Positions 16,006 to 24,092 of a stretch of DNA of 64,000 nt are shown in pieces. Below the pieces are notes generated by a model. That model ran no database searches and was not told the origin of the DNA. It saw only the letters and a list, made by a program, of their open reading frames with translations. The DNA comes from Paracoccus aminophilus JCM 7686 (GTDB lineage Bacteria; Pseudomonadota; Alphaproteobacteria; Rhodobacterales; Rhodobacteraceae). A program made the position numbers and the translations under genes. The DNA lies in NCBI RefSeq assembly GCF_000444995.1, contig NC_022044.1:1-64000 (forward strand), written 5' to 3'. Every line of letters begins with the position of its first letter. The first letter of the stretch is position 1.

Positions 16006-16286
16006 ATTCCTCTCCTGTGATTGGCGAGAGTCTCGCCGGTCTTTTCGTTATTTTTCTGGATTTCCATTTGCTTGCGCCAAATTGACGCAGGCGGGAAACG
16101 GAAGTCTGGGGGGCGTCTTCCCTTTAGCATCCGCCGAAGATGGCCCCGATGAGAAGCCTTATTATCTGAGCCATTGGGTCAGAAAAAACGAAGCGCCTCG
16201 CGCGCCATTTCCATTGCGCGATGAGGGCGCGGGCGCCCATCCTCTTCGGAAAAACCAATCCAATGCATCAACTCGGGAGGATCGGC
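16006..16286. promoter_or_regulatory. Divergent control region livK / livHMGF
   Basis: 281-bp intergenic region with transcription leaving in both directions. It contains a perfect palindrome GGCGAGA-G-TCTCGCC at 16023-16037, close to the livK start. TGCG-N9-CGCA lies at 16073-16089 and could be a LysR-type site. No confident -35/-10 pair was identified. Confidence 0.5.
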
Positions 16287-17204
16287 ATGGATAGTCTATT
16301 CCTTCAGTACCTGCTCAACTGGCTGGTCCTGGGAAGTATCTATACGCTTGTGGCAATCGGTTTCAGTCTGCTGTTCGGCCTGCTCAACGTCATTCACTTT
16401 TCGCATGGGGACGTGTCGATGATCGCCCCCTTCGTGGCTTTGGGCAGCCTGCAGTTCTTGCTGGGAATCACCAGCAGCACGGTTGGCATCGGCCCGATTC
16501 TTCTGGTTCTGGCGCTTGCCATTCTGGTCACGGGGGTGATCGGGATCGCGGCGGACCGGCTGGTGATCTCGCGCTTCCGGCAGGCTCCGGCGATGATGGC
16601 GCTGGTCGCGACCGTCGCCCTTGGCACGGTCGTGCGCGAGCTCATTCGCGGTTTCTATCCGCAGGGCTCGAACCCCAAGGCCTTCCCCTCGATCGTCGAG
16701 GGATTCGTCACGCTGAACAGCCTGCGGCTGCCCGCGCTGCCGGTGCTGATCATCGCGACCACGGTTCTCGTCATCGTGCTGATGGCGGCTTTGATGCAGA
16801 AAACCCCGATCGGAATGCGCATCCGTGCCGTGGCCGAAGATGCCGCGACCGCGCGGCTGATGGGGATCACGCCTTCGCGGATCTTTGCCTTCACCTTCTT
16901 TCTCGCTTCGGCGGTCGGGGCATTGGGCGCTTTGTTTTTCGCAAGCTATGCTGGCGTCGTGCGCTTCGACTTTGGCGTGCAGCTCGGGCTGATCGGCTTT
17001 TCGGCGGCGGTGATTGGCGGGCTGGGTTCAATGACCGGAGCGGTTCTCGGCTCGTTGGCGATTGCCGGGATCGAGACTCTGGTTCAGGCCAATATGGCGG
17101 ACGGGGCCTCTTATCGGCTCGTCTTCTGCTTCCTTCTGGTCATCTTCATGCTCTGCGTGCGGCCCTCGGGGCTGCTCGGCAAGCCCGTGTTCGAAAAGGT
17201 CTGA
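16287..17204 (+). CDS. livH: LivH-type ABC permease
   Basis: 305-aa inner-membrane permease of the branched-chain amino acid ABC family. The start MDSLFLQYLLNWLVLGSIYT and the segment FSLLFGLLNVIHFSHGD are characteristic; about eight hydrophobic segments follow. GGGAGG lies six bases upstream of ATG 16287. First gene of livHMGF, four bases before livM, and divergent from the binding protein. Confidence 0.93.
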   Translation: MDSLFLQYLLNWLVLGSIYTLVAIGFSLLFGLLNVIHFSHGDVSMIAPFVALGSLQFLLGITSSTVGIGPILLVLALAILVTGVIGIAADRLVISRFRQAPAMMALVATVALGTVVRELIRGFYPQGSNPKAFPSIVEGFVTLNSLRLPALPVLIIATTVLVIVLMAALMQKTPIGMRIRAVAEDAATARLMGITPSRIFAFTFFLASAVGALGALFFASYAGVVRFDFGVQLGLIGFSAAVIGGLGSMTGAVLGSLAIAGIETLVQANMADGASYRLVFCFLLVIFMLCVRPSGLLGKPVFEKV

Positions 17205-17208
17205 GCCG

Positions 17209-18384
17209 ATGTCGACGACACTGACCCAAACCGCAAACCGGACCGGGCTTCCTGCAAGCCTTGTCGTCACCGTGACCGAGATCGCCGCCGCCGCCCTGCT
17301 TCTGGCCTTTCTGGCCGCAGAATCGACGGTGATGGTCGTGGCGCTTCTGGCGCTGATGGGGGCGATTTTCGCGGGATTGCAGCTTTGGCCGCAGCTCGAA
17401 GAGGTGATCGTGCGCGCCTTCCATGATGCGCGCGCCTTGGCGACCGCGCTCGCGCTGATCATTATCCTGATCTATCCGTTCTTTCTGGGCAACAACACCT
17501 ATGCGCTGCATCTGCTGATCGTCGCGCTGATCTATTCGACGCTGGCGCTGGCGCTGAACTTCCAGCTCGGTTCGGTCAATATCCCGAACTTCGCGACCGG
17601 GGCGACCTATGGCATCGGCGCCTATACCTCGGCGCTGCTCGCGATCAATTTCGGCTGGAGCTTCTGGGCGACGCTGCCCGCCGCCGCGATCACCGCGACC
17701 GTCTTTGGCTTTCTGCTGGGCATTCCCTCGATGCGGACGCGCGACAGCTATCTGGCGCTGGTGACCATCGCCTTCGGGATCGTCATCCAGCAGCTTTTGA
17801 ACAACCTCAGCTGGACCGGCGGCGCCAATGGTCTCGTGGGCATTCCCGCGCCCAGCCTTTTTGGCCATTCCTTCATGTCGCCGATCGAGATCGCGGGCCG
17901 CAAATTGCCGCCGCAGGCCAATTTCTATTATCTCTCGGCCGCGCTTCTCGGGCTCGCGATCCTCTCGGCGAAACGGCTGCATGAAAGCCGGGTCGGACTG
18001 GCCTGGAACGCGATCCGCGCCGATGAGCTGGCCGCGAAATGCCAAGGCATCAATGTCGTCTGGTATAAGATCCTCGCCTTTGGCGTTGACGCCTTTCTGG
18101 CGGCTTTCGCCGGGACGATCTATGCGTTCTATATTTCCTATATCTCGCCCGACAACTTCACCTTCCTTGTGTCGGTAACGATCATGACCATGGTGATCGT
18201 GGGCGGTATGGACAACACGCTTGGCGTGATCCTCGGAGCCTTCCTGCTGACGATGCTGCCCGAAAAGCTGCGCGTCTTTTCCGATTACCGGCTGCTCTTC
18301 GTCTCGGTCGTGGTGATCTTGTTCCTGATCCTGCGCCCGAAAGGGCTCTTCCCGCAGCGTCAGCGCCATTACGGAGAGAAATGA
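17209..18384 (+). CDS. livM: LivM-type ABC permease
   Basis: 391-aa second permease of the transporter, with many hydrophobic segments and family motifs NFQLGSVNIPNFATGATYGI, GIPSMRTRDSYLALVTIAFG and LRPKGLFPQ at the end. ATG 17209 was chosen because it follows livH by four bases; the frame continues upstream inside livH. The N-terminal about 80 residues add an extra hydrophobic stretch compared with short LivM proteins. The stop overlaps the livG start. Confidence 0.92.
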   Translation: MSTTLTQTANRTGLPASLVVTVTEIAAAALLLAFLAAESTVMVVALLALMGAIFAGLQLWPQLEEVIVRAFHDARALATALALIIILIYPFFLGNNTYALHLLIVALIYSTLALALNFQLGSVNIPNFATGATYGIGAYTSALLAINFGWSFWATLPAAAITATVFGFLLGIPSMRTRDSYLALVTIAFGIVIQQLLNNLSWTGGANGLVGIPAPSLFGHSFMSPIEIAGRKLPPQANFYYLSAALLGLAILSAKRLHESRVGLAWNAIRADELAAKCQGINVVWYKILAFGVDAFLAAFAGTIYAFYISYISPDNFTFLVSVTIMTMVIVGGMDNTLGVILGAFLLTMLPEKLRVFSDYRLLFVSVVVILFLILRPKGLFPQRQRHYGEK

Positions 18385-19175
18385 TGAGCACCGCTTTGCT
18401 TGATCTCAAAGGGCTCGGCATCCGGTTCGGCGGGCTGGTCGCGGTGGATGGGGTCGATCTGACCATCCGCCCCTCGACCATCACCTGCATCATCGGGCCA
18501 AATGGCGCGGGGAAATCCACGCTTTTCAACCTCATCACCGGGATCTATCGCCCGACCTCGGGTCAGGTTCTGCTCAAGGGCGAGGACATCACCGGCCAGC
18601 CCGCTTATCGCATTGCCGAGAAAGGGATTGCGCGGACCTTCCAATCCTCGCGGCTCTTTGACGATCTCTCGATCCTCGACAATGTCATCATCGGCATGCA
18701 CGCCCGCACCCGGACCGGCGTGCTGACCGCGCTGTTGCGCCCCGCGCGGGCCAAGCGCGAGCTGGAGGCCTGCGCCGTCGAGGCCGAAGAGATCCTGCGC
18801 GTCATCTCGGACGAGCTTTACCAGCGCCGCTATGAGCCCGCGGGCATCCTGCCTCAGGCCGATCGGCGGCGGCTGGAGATTGCCCGCGCTCTTGCCCTGA
18901 AGCCGCAGTTGATCCTGCTCGACGAGCCATCCTCGGGGATGGATGACCGCGATACCGCGGCGCTGATGGCGGACATTCGCCGGGTCATGGCCGACCGGCC
19001 GGGGCTGTCGTTTCTCATCATCGAACATGACATGCGGCTGGTGGCGGATCTGCCCGAAACCGTCGTGGTGATTGATTACGGCAAGAAGATTGCCGAGGGG
19101 CCCTTTGCCGAGGTGCGGCTGATGCCGCGCGTCCAGCAGGCTTATCTGGGACAGAAAGCGGTGGAACATGCTTGA
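18381..19175 (+). CDS. livG: LivG-type ABC ATPase
   Basis: 264-aa ATPase. Walker A GPNGAGKS, Q-loop ARTFQSSRLF, Walker B LILLDEPSSGMD and H-loop IIEHDM are intact. The ABC signature, usually LSYGQQRR or LPYGDQRR in LivG proteins, reads LPQADRRR here, so the conserved glycine is alanine. The start ATG overlaps the livM stop; a second ATG follows immediately (18384). It overlaps livF by 8 bp. Confidence 0.92.
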   Translation: MMSTALLDLKGLGIRFGGLVAVDGVDLTIRPSTITCIIGPNGAGKSTLFNLITGIYRPTSGQVLLKGEDITGQPAYRIAEKGIARTFQSSRLFDDLSILDNVIIGMHARTRTGVLTALLRPARAKRELEACAVEAEEILRVISDELYQRRYEPAGILPQADRRRLEIARALALKPQLILLDEPSSGMDDRDTAALMADIRRVMADRPGLSFLIIEHDMRLVADLPETVVVIDYGKKIAEGPFAEVRLMPRVQQAYLGQKAVEHA

Positions 19176-19866
19176 GCTGAGAAATGTCTCGACCTCCTAT
19201 GGCCCGGTCGGCATGTTGCGCGGCGTCAATTTAAGCGTCGGCAAGGGCGAGCTCGTCTGTCTGCTCGGCCCGAATGGCGCGGGAAAATCGACGACCTTCA
19301 AGGCGCTGGCGGGGCTTTTGCCGCTTGATGGCGGCGAGGTCGTAATGATGGGCCAAAACGTCGCGCGGCTCGGCACCGAAAAGCTGGCGGCACTTGGCGT
19401 CGGTTTCGTCCCCGAGGGGCGGCGGCTGTTTCCGACCCTGACCGTGCGCGACAATCTGCGACTGGGCTACCGCGCCTCGGGTTGTGCCATTCCGTTCGAG
19501 ACCCGGCTTGGCCTGATCTATGAGCTCTTTCCGCGCGTCAAAGAGCGGATGGGCCAGTTGGCCTGCACCATGTCCGGGGGCGAGCAGGCGATGGTCGCGC
19601 TTGCCCGCGCGCTGATCGGCGATCCGCAGATGCTGATCATGGACGAGCCCTCGCTTGGGCTGTCGCCAAAGCTCATCGACGAATATTTCGAGACGGTCGC
19701 GCGCATCCATGCCGAAGGCAAGACCGTGCTTTTGATCGAGCAGAATGCCGAGACCGCGCTTTCGATCTCGGATCGCGGCTATCTGATCGTGCGCGGCCAG
19801 ATCGCGGTGGCGGGCACGCGGGCGCAGATGCTTGCCGATGATACGATCCAGCACATGTATCTGTGA
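19168..19866 (+). CDS. livF: LivF-type ABC ATPase
   Basis: 232-aa second ATPase. Walker A GPNGAGKST, signature TMSGGEQ, Walker B LIMDEPSLGLSP and the H-loop region LLIEQNAETAL are all present, so this subunit carries a normal signature motif unlike its LivG partner. Last gene of livHMGF, followed by a hairpin terminator. Confidence 0.93.
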   Translation: MLELRNVSTSYGPVGMLRGVNLSVGKGELVCLLGPNGAGKSTTFKALAGLLPLDGGEVVMMGQNVARLGTEKLAALGVGFVPEGRRLFPTLTVRDNLRLGYRASGCAIPFETRLGLIYELFPRVKERMGQLACTMSGGEQAMVALARALIGDPQMLIMDEPSLGLSPKLIDEYFETVARIHAEGKTVLLIEQNAETALSISDRGYLIVRGQIAVAGTRAQMLADDTIQHMYL

Positions 19867-19926
19867 GCGGATTTCTGTGCCGCGTTCCGCGTGACGCGTG
19901 ACGCATAAATCCTGATCTTTGCCCCG

Positions 19927-19954
19927 GGGCGCGCTGTTGCAAGGCGCGCCCTTT
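19927..19954 (+). terminator. Terminator after livF
   Basis: GGGCGCGC (19927-19934) pairs with GCGCGCCC (19944-19951), with a 9-base loop and TTT following. Fits a factor-independent terminator for livHMGF. Confidence 0.65.
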
Positions 19955-19965
19955 CTGCTGTGCGC

Positions 19966-19985
19966 GACTATACCCAAGTATAGTC
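19966..19985. promoter_or_regulatory. Operator-like palindrome upstream of the mgtA locus
   Basis: GACTATAC-CCAA-GTATAGTC is a perfect inverted repeat with 8-bp arms and a 4-bp spacer, about 195 bp upstream of the leader ORF. Size and symmetry suit a dimeric repressor or activator site. The binding protein is not known. Confidence 0.5.
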
Positions 19986-20179
19986 CCCCATCCGAACGCA
20001 GAGTCGCATTGCGCCGTTGTTTGCGCCATTTTGCCCTCAGCCCGGTGAAGCGGTTTTGCCGGAATTCAGGAAACGACCATGCCCGACGACAGTCGAAGAT
20101 GCAGGCGCAGGATGCGCGGTAGGGGCTGATCTCGGGCTCTCACCGCTCGTCCTGCGTGTGCAGGAACCAGAGGTGAGCC

Positions 20180-20365
20180 ATGACCATTCACAACATCCTT
20201 GCGCCGCGTGCGGCGCTTTCGCAGGTCGGTGCCCTGCTTTGGGGCGCGAAACCCCCGGTGCCGCCTGCGCGTGACGCGCGCCCGGTGCTGCGCTGGCGGA
20301 TTGATCCCGACAGCGGCAAACTCGAATGCCGCTGGACGCTGCGGATCACCAACCGCCCGGCCTGA
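20180..20365 (+). CDS. Small leader ORF upstream of mgtA
   Basis: 61-codon ORF with GAGG before its ATG, ending 123 bp upstream of the Mg2+ ATPase start. Residues about 24-36 are proline-rich (KPPVPPARDARP) and the C-terminal half reads RWRIDPDSGKLECRW. It could encode a small protein or act as a regulatory leader peptide, as the proline-containing mgtL and mgtP leaders do in enterobacterial mgtA and mgtCB. No sequence homology to those leaders is claimed. Confidence 0.6.
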   Translation: MTIHNILAPRAALSQVGALLWGAKPPVPPARDARPVLRWRIDPDSGKLECRWTLRITNRPA

Positions 20366-20488
20366 TCCCGCCCTTTCGCGCCGCGACGGCGCGGCCTCCA
20401 AGCCCTCCTTCGGGACGAAATGACAGCTTCGCGTGCCGATCGCGCCTCTGCCCCGGCGCGGTCCATTGCGAAGCGGAAAGTGACCACC

Positions 20489-23245
20489 ATGACCGCAATG
20501 ACCCCCATGACGCCGCCGCGGGCCACTCTGCCCCGGGGCGCGTCTCGCAAATCCGGGCAGGATCCGCAGGATGCCCGCAAACTCTCCGCCCGTGCCGTGC
20601 GCGAGGCGCAAAACAGCCTTGAGGCGACGCTGGTCAACACCCGCGCCAGCCTCAAGGGCTTGACCGAAGACGAGGCCGTGCGCCGCCTTGCCGCCAATGG
20701 CCCGAACGAGGTCGCCCATGACCGGCGCACGCCCGCGCTGGTGCAACTCGCGCAGGCCTTCGCCAATCCCTTCATCGCCGTGCTGCTGGCCCTGGCCGCC
20801 GTCAGCACCGTGACCGATGTGATCTTGCCGCTGCGCGCGGGCGAGGCGCCCGATTACACCGGCGTCACCATCATCGTCGTGATGGTGCTGTTGTCCGCCG
20901 CTTTGCGCTTTTGGCAGGAATACCGCTCGGGCGTCGCGGCCGAGGCGCTGCGCGCCATGGTCCATAACACCGCGACCGTGCTGCGCCGCCCCGCCAAGGA
21001 CGAGCCCGCGATCTTGCGCGAGATCCCCATGGCCGAAATTGTCATCGGCGATATCGTGCGCCTGTCTGCGGGCGACATGATCCCCGCCGATTTGCGGCTG
21101 ATTGAATCGCGCGATCTCTTTATCTCGCAAGCTGCTTTGACCGGAGAGGCTTTGCCGGTCGAAAAATACGACACGCTCGGCACGGTCGCGGGTAAATCGG
21201 CGGGCCCCGCGGCGGGGGAAGAGCCCGGTCCGCTCGATCTCGCCAATGCTTGCTTCATGGGCACGAATGTCGTCAGCGGCACCGCGACCGCGCTGGTCGT
21301 CGCGACCGGCGAGACCAGCTATTTCGGCTCTCTCGCCAAGGCCGTGGTCGGCGCGCGGGCCGAGACCTCGTTTGATCGCGGCGTGAACAGCGTCAGCTGG
21401 CTGCTCATCCGTTTCATGCTGGTCATGGTCCCGGTGGTCTTTTTTATCAACGGCCTGACCAAGGGCGACTGGACCGATGCCTTCCTCTTCGCGCTCGCCG
21501 TGGCGGTCGGCCTGACGCCCGAGATGCTGCCGATGATCGTCTCGTCAAACCTTGCGAAAGGCGCGGTGGTGATGGCGCGCAACAAGGCGGTGGTGAAGCG
21601 GCTGAATGCGATCCAGAACCTCGGCGCGATGGATGTGCTCTGCACCGACAAGACCGGCACGCTGACCCAAGACCGCATCATTCTGGAGCATCATTTCGAT
21701 CTCGACGGCTTCGAGGATACCCGCACGCTGGAACTCGCCTGGCTCAACAGCCACCACCAAAGCGGGGTCAAGAATCTGATGGACCGCGCGGTGGTCGAGT
21801 TTGCCAGCCGCGATGAACAGGCCGTCGCGGCGGTCCGCGAGTTCCGCAAGATCGACGAGCTGCCCTTTGATTTCGAGCGCCGCCGTCTCTCGGTCGTGGT
21901 CGAGGATCCCCAAGGCGCGCAGCTTTTGATCTGCAAAGGCGCGGTCGAGGAAATGCTGGCGATTGCGACCGCCTACCGCGACGGCGACACCAGCGAGATC
22001 CGCCCGCTTGACACCGCCACCGCCGAGCGGCTGACCCGGATGGCGCGCGATTACAACCGCGAGGGCTTCCGCGTCCTTCTGGTCGCGAGCCGCGCCATCC
22101 CGGCAGATGAGGCCAAGCCCGCCTACGGCGTCGCCGATGAGCGCGAGATGGTGCTGCAAGGCTTCCTGACCTTCCTCGACCCGCCGAAGGACAGCGCGCG
22201 CGAGGCGATTGCGGCGCTGGCCGATTACGGCGTCACCGTGAAGGTGCTGACCGGCGACAATGCCGTCGTCACCGCCAAGATCTGCCGCGATGTCGGGCTT
22301 GATCCGGGCGAGCCGGTCTCGGGGCGCGAGATCGAGGCGATGGATGATGCCCAGCTCACCGCCGAGGTCGAGACCCGCACGATCTTTGCCAAACTCACGC
22401 CGCTGCAAAAATCGCGCGTGCTGAAAACCCTGCAAGCCAATGGCCATACGGTCGGATTTCTGGGTGACGGCATCAATGACGCGCCCGCCTTGCGCGATGC
22501 CGATGTCGGGATCTCGGTCGATGGCGCCACCGATATTGCCCGCGAATCCGCCGATATCATCCTGCTCGAGAAAAGCCTGCTCGTGCTGGAAAAAGGCGTG
22601 CTGACCGGGCGCGAGACCTTCGGCAATATCATCAAATATCTGAACATGACGGCGAGCTCGAATTTCGGGAATGTCTTCTCGGTTCTGGTCGCGAGCGCCT
22701 TTCTGCCCTTCCTGCCGATGCTGGCGATCCATCTGCTGATCCAGAACCTGCTTTACGATATCTCGCAACTCGCTTTGCCCTGGGATCGCATGGACAAGGA
22801 GTTTCTGAAAAAGCCGCGCAAATGGGATGCCAAGAACATCGGGCGCTTCATGATCTGGATCGGGCCGACCTCGTCGATCTTTGACATCAGCACTTTCGCC
22901 TTGATGTGGTATGTCTTCGGCGCGAATTCGGTCGCGCATCAATCGCTCTTCCAATCGGGCTGGTTTATCGAAGGGTTGCTGTCGCAAACGCTGGTCGTCC
23001 ATATGCTGCGGACCCAGAAGATCCCCTTCCTCCAAAGCCGCGCCGCGCCGCCCGTCATGCTGATGACCGCGCTGGTCTGTGCGCTTGGCATCGCCATCCC
23101 CTTCACCGGTTTTGGTGCCTGGATCGGATTGCAGCCGCTGCCGCTGGCCTACTTCCCTTGGCTGGTTGTCACACTCGCCGCCTATTGTGTGACGGCGCAG
23201 ACGATGAAGCGCCTTTATATCCGCCGCTTTGGACAGTGGTTCTAA
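20489..23245 (+). CDS. mgtA: MgtA-type magnesium-translocating P-type ATPase
   Basis: P-type ATPase of the MgtA/MgtB (P3B) class that imports Mg2+ across the inner membrane. Phosphorylation motif CTDKTGTLTQD with Asp387, LTGEALPVEK actuator motif, hinge GDGINDAPALRDADVG, and about ten membrane segments including the C-terminal six. Length from ATG 20489 is 918 aa, close to the about 900 aa of MgtA. The frame opens earlier at 20420, but 20489 has GGAAAG upstream. It is followed by mgtC (62 bp) and preceded by a small leader ORF, a classic low-Mg2+ survival module. Confidence 0.93.
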   Translation: MTAMTPMTPPRATLPRGASRKSGQDPQDARKLSARAVREAQNSLEATLVNTRASLKGLTEDEAVRRLAANGPNEVAHDRRTPALVQLAQAFANPFIAVLLALAAVSTVTDVILPLRAGEAPDYTGVTIIVVMVLLSAALRFWQEYRSGVAAEALRAMVHNTATVLRRPAKDEPAILREIPMAEIVIGDIVRLSAGDMIPADLRLIESRDLFISQAALTGEALPVEKYDTLGTVAGKSAGPAAGEEPGPLDLANACFMGTNVVSGTATALVVATGETSYFGSLAKAVVGARAETSFDRGVNSVSWLLIRFMLVMVPVVFFINGLTKGDWTDAFLFALAVAVGLTPEMLPMIVSSNLAKGAVVMARNKAVVKRLNAIQNLGAMDVLCTDKTGTLTQDRIILEHHFDLDGFEDTRTLELAWLNSHHQSGVKNLMDRAVVEFASRDEQAVAAVREFRKIDELPFDFERRRLSVVVEDPQGAQLLICKGAVEEMLAIATAYRDGDTSEIRPLDTATAERLTRMARDYNREGFRVLLVASRAIPADEAKPAYGVADEREMVLQGFLTFLDPPKDSAREAIAALADYGVTVKVLTGDNAVVTAKICRDVGLDPGEPVSGREIEAMDDAQLTAEVETRTIFAKLTPLQKSRVLKTLQANGHTVGFLGDGINDAPALRDADVGISVDGATDIARESADIILLEKSLLVLEKGVLTGRETFGNIIKYLNMTASSNFGNVFSVLVASAFLPFLPMLAIHLLIQNLLYDISQLALPWDRMDKEFLKKPRKWDAKNIGRFMIWIGPTSSIFDISTFALMWYVFGANSVAHQSLFQSGWFIEGLLSQTLVVHMLRTQKIPFLQSRAAPPVMLMTALVCALGIAIPFTGFGAWIGLQPLPLAYFPWLVVTLAAYCVTAQTMKRLYIRRFGQWF

Positions 23246-23307
23246 GCCTGACCTTTCCCGCCGCGCCCCTCGCTTCCGGGGCGCGGCCCTGATCTTCGGA
23301 CCTCTTC

Positions 23308-24024
23308 ATGCGTTTCATCCAAAGCTTTGACGGGCTGCAATTTCTCGACACATTCGCCGCGCTTCTCGCGGCTTTCGTTTTGGGCACCTTGATCGGGGCC
23401 GAGCGGCAATATCGCCAGCGCACCGCCGGTCTGCGCACCAATGTGCTGGTGGCCTTGGGGGCGGCGGCCTTCGTCGATCTGGGCGGGCGCGTCGGCGGTG
23501 CTTCGGAATCGGTGCGGGTGATTTCCTATGTCGTCTCGGGCATCGGCTTTCTCGGCGCGGGCGTGATCATGAAAGAGGGCATGAACGTGCGCGGGCTGAA
23601 CACGGCGGCGACGCTCTGGTGTTCGGCGGCGGTCGGCAGTGCGGCGGGGGCGGGGCAACTGGCCGAGGCGGTTTTGCTCACCTTCTTCATCCTTGCCGGA
23701 AACACGCTGCTGCGGCCCTTGGTCAATGCGATCAACCGCATCCCGATTGACGACCGCGCGGGCGAGGCGACCTATGAGGTCAGCCTGATCTCAACCCCCG
23801 AAGCCATGCCGAAACTGCGCGATCTCTTGGTGCAGGAACTCGAGGCCGCGCATTACCCGGTCAGCGATGTCGAGATCTTCGAGCGCGGCGATGACACCGT
23901 CGAGATCATCGCGACGCTGGTCAGCACCGCCGTCGAGCCCCATGAGATCGAGGCCGTCACCCGCCGTCTCGCGCGGCAGGCCGGGGTCGCCAATGCCTCG
24001 TGGGATGGCAGCACGCGCGAATGA
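23308..24024 (+). CDS. mgtC: MgtC/SapB family membrane protein
   Basis: 238 aa. The N-terminal membrane half shows MgtC hallmarks: AALLAAFVLGTLIGAERQ, RTAGLRTNVLVALGAA, GIGFLGAGVIMKEG, VRGLNTAATLWCSAA. The C-terminal about 90 residues form a soluble ACT-like domain. MgtC proteins aid growth at low Mg2+ and modulate the F-type ATP synthase in pathogens. It lies directly after mgtA in the same direction. Its stop overlaps an ATG of the next frame, so expression of the kinase may be coupled. Confidence 0.9.
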   Translation: MRFIQSFDGLQFLDTFAALLAAFVLGTLIGAERQYRQRTAGLRTNVLVALGAAAFVDLGGRVGGASESVRVISYVVSGIGFLGAGVIMKEGMNVRGLNTAATLWCSAAVGSAAGAGQLAEAVLLTFFILAGNTLLRPLVNAINRIPIDDRAGEATYEVSLISTPEAMPKLRDLLVQELEAAHYPVSDVEIFERGDDTVEIIATLVSTAVEPHEIEAVTRRLARQAGVANASWDGSTRE

Positions 24025-24092
24025 GGCGGTTTGCGGCGCGGGTCTTCTTTGCTAGGCAAGAGAGAGCCGCCGCTTCTGACGGGACCCAAGGC

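Larger units (their letters stand above)
19867..20179. other. Intergenic region livF to mgtA leader ORF
   Basis: 313 bp holding tandem GCGTGAC units near 19890, the livF terminator, and the GACTATAC palindrome listed separately. The promoter of the leader-mgtA-mgtC unit should be in its right half. No riboswitch fold was recognised by eye. Confidence 0.5.
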
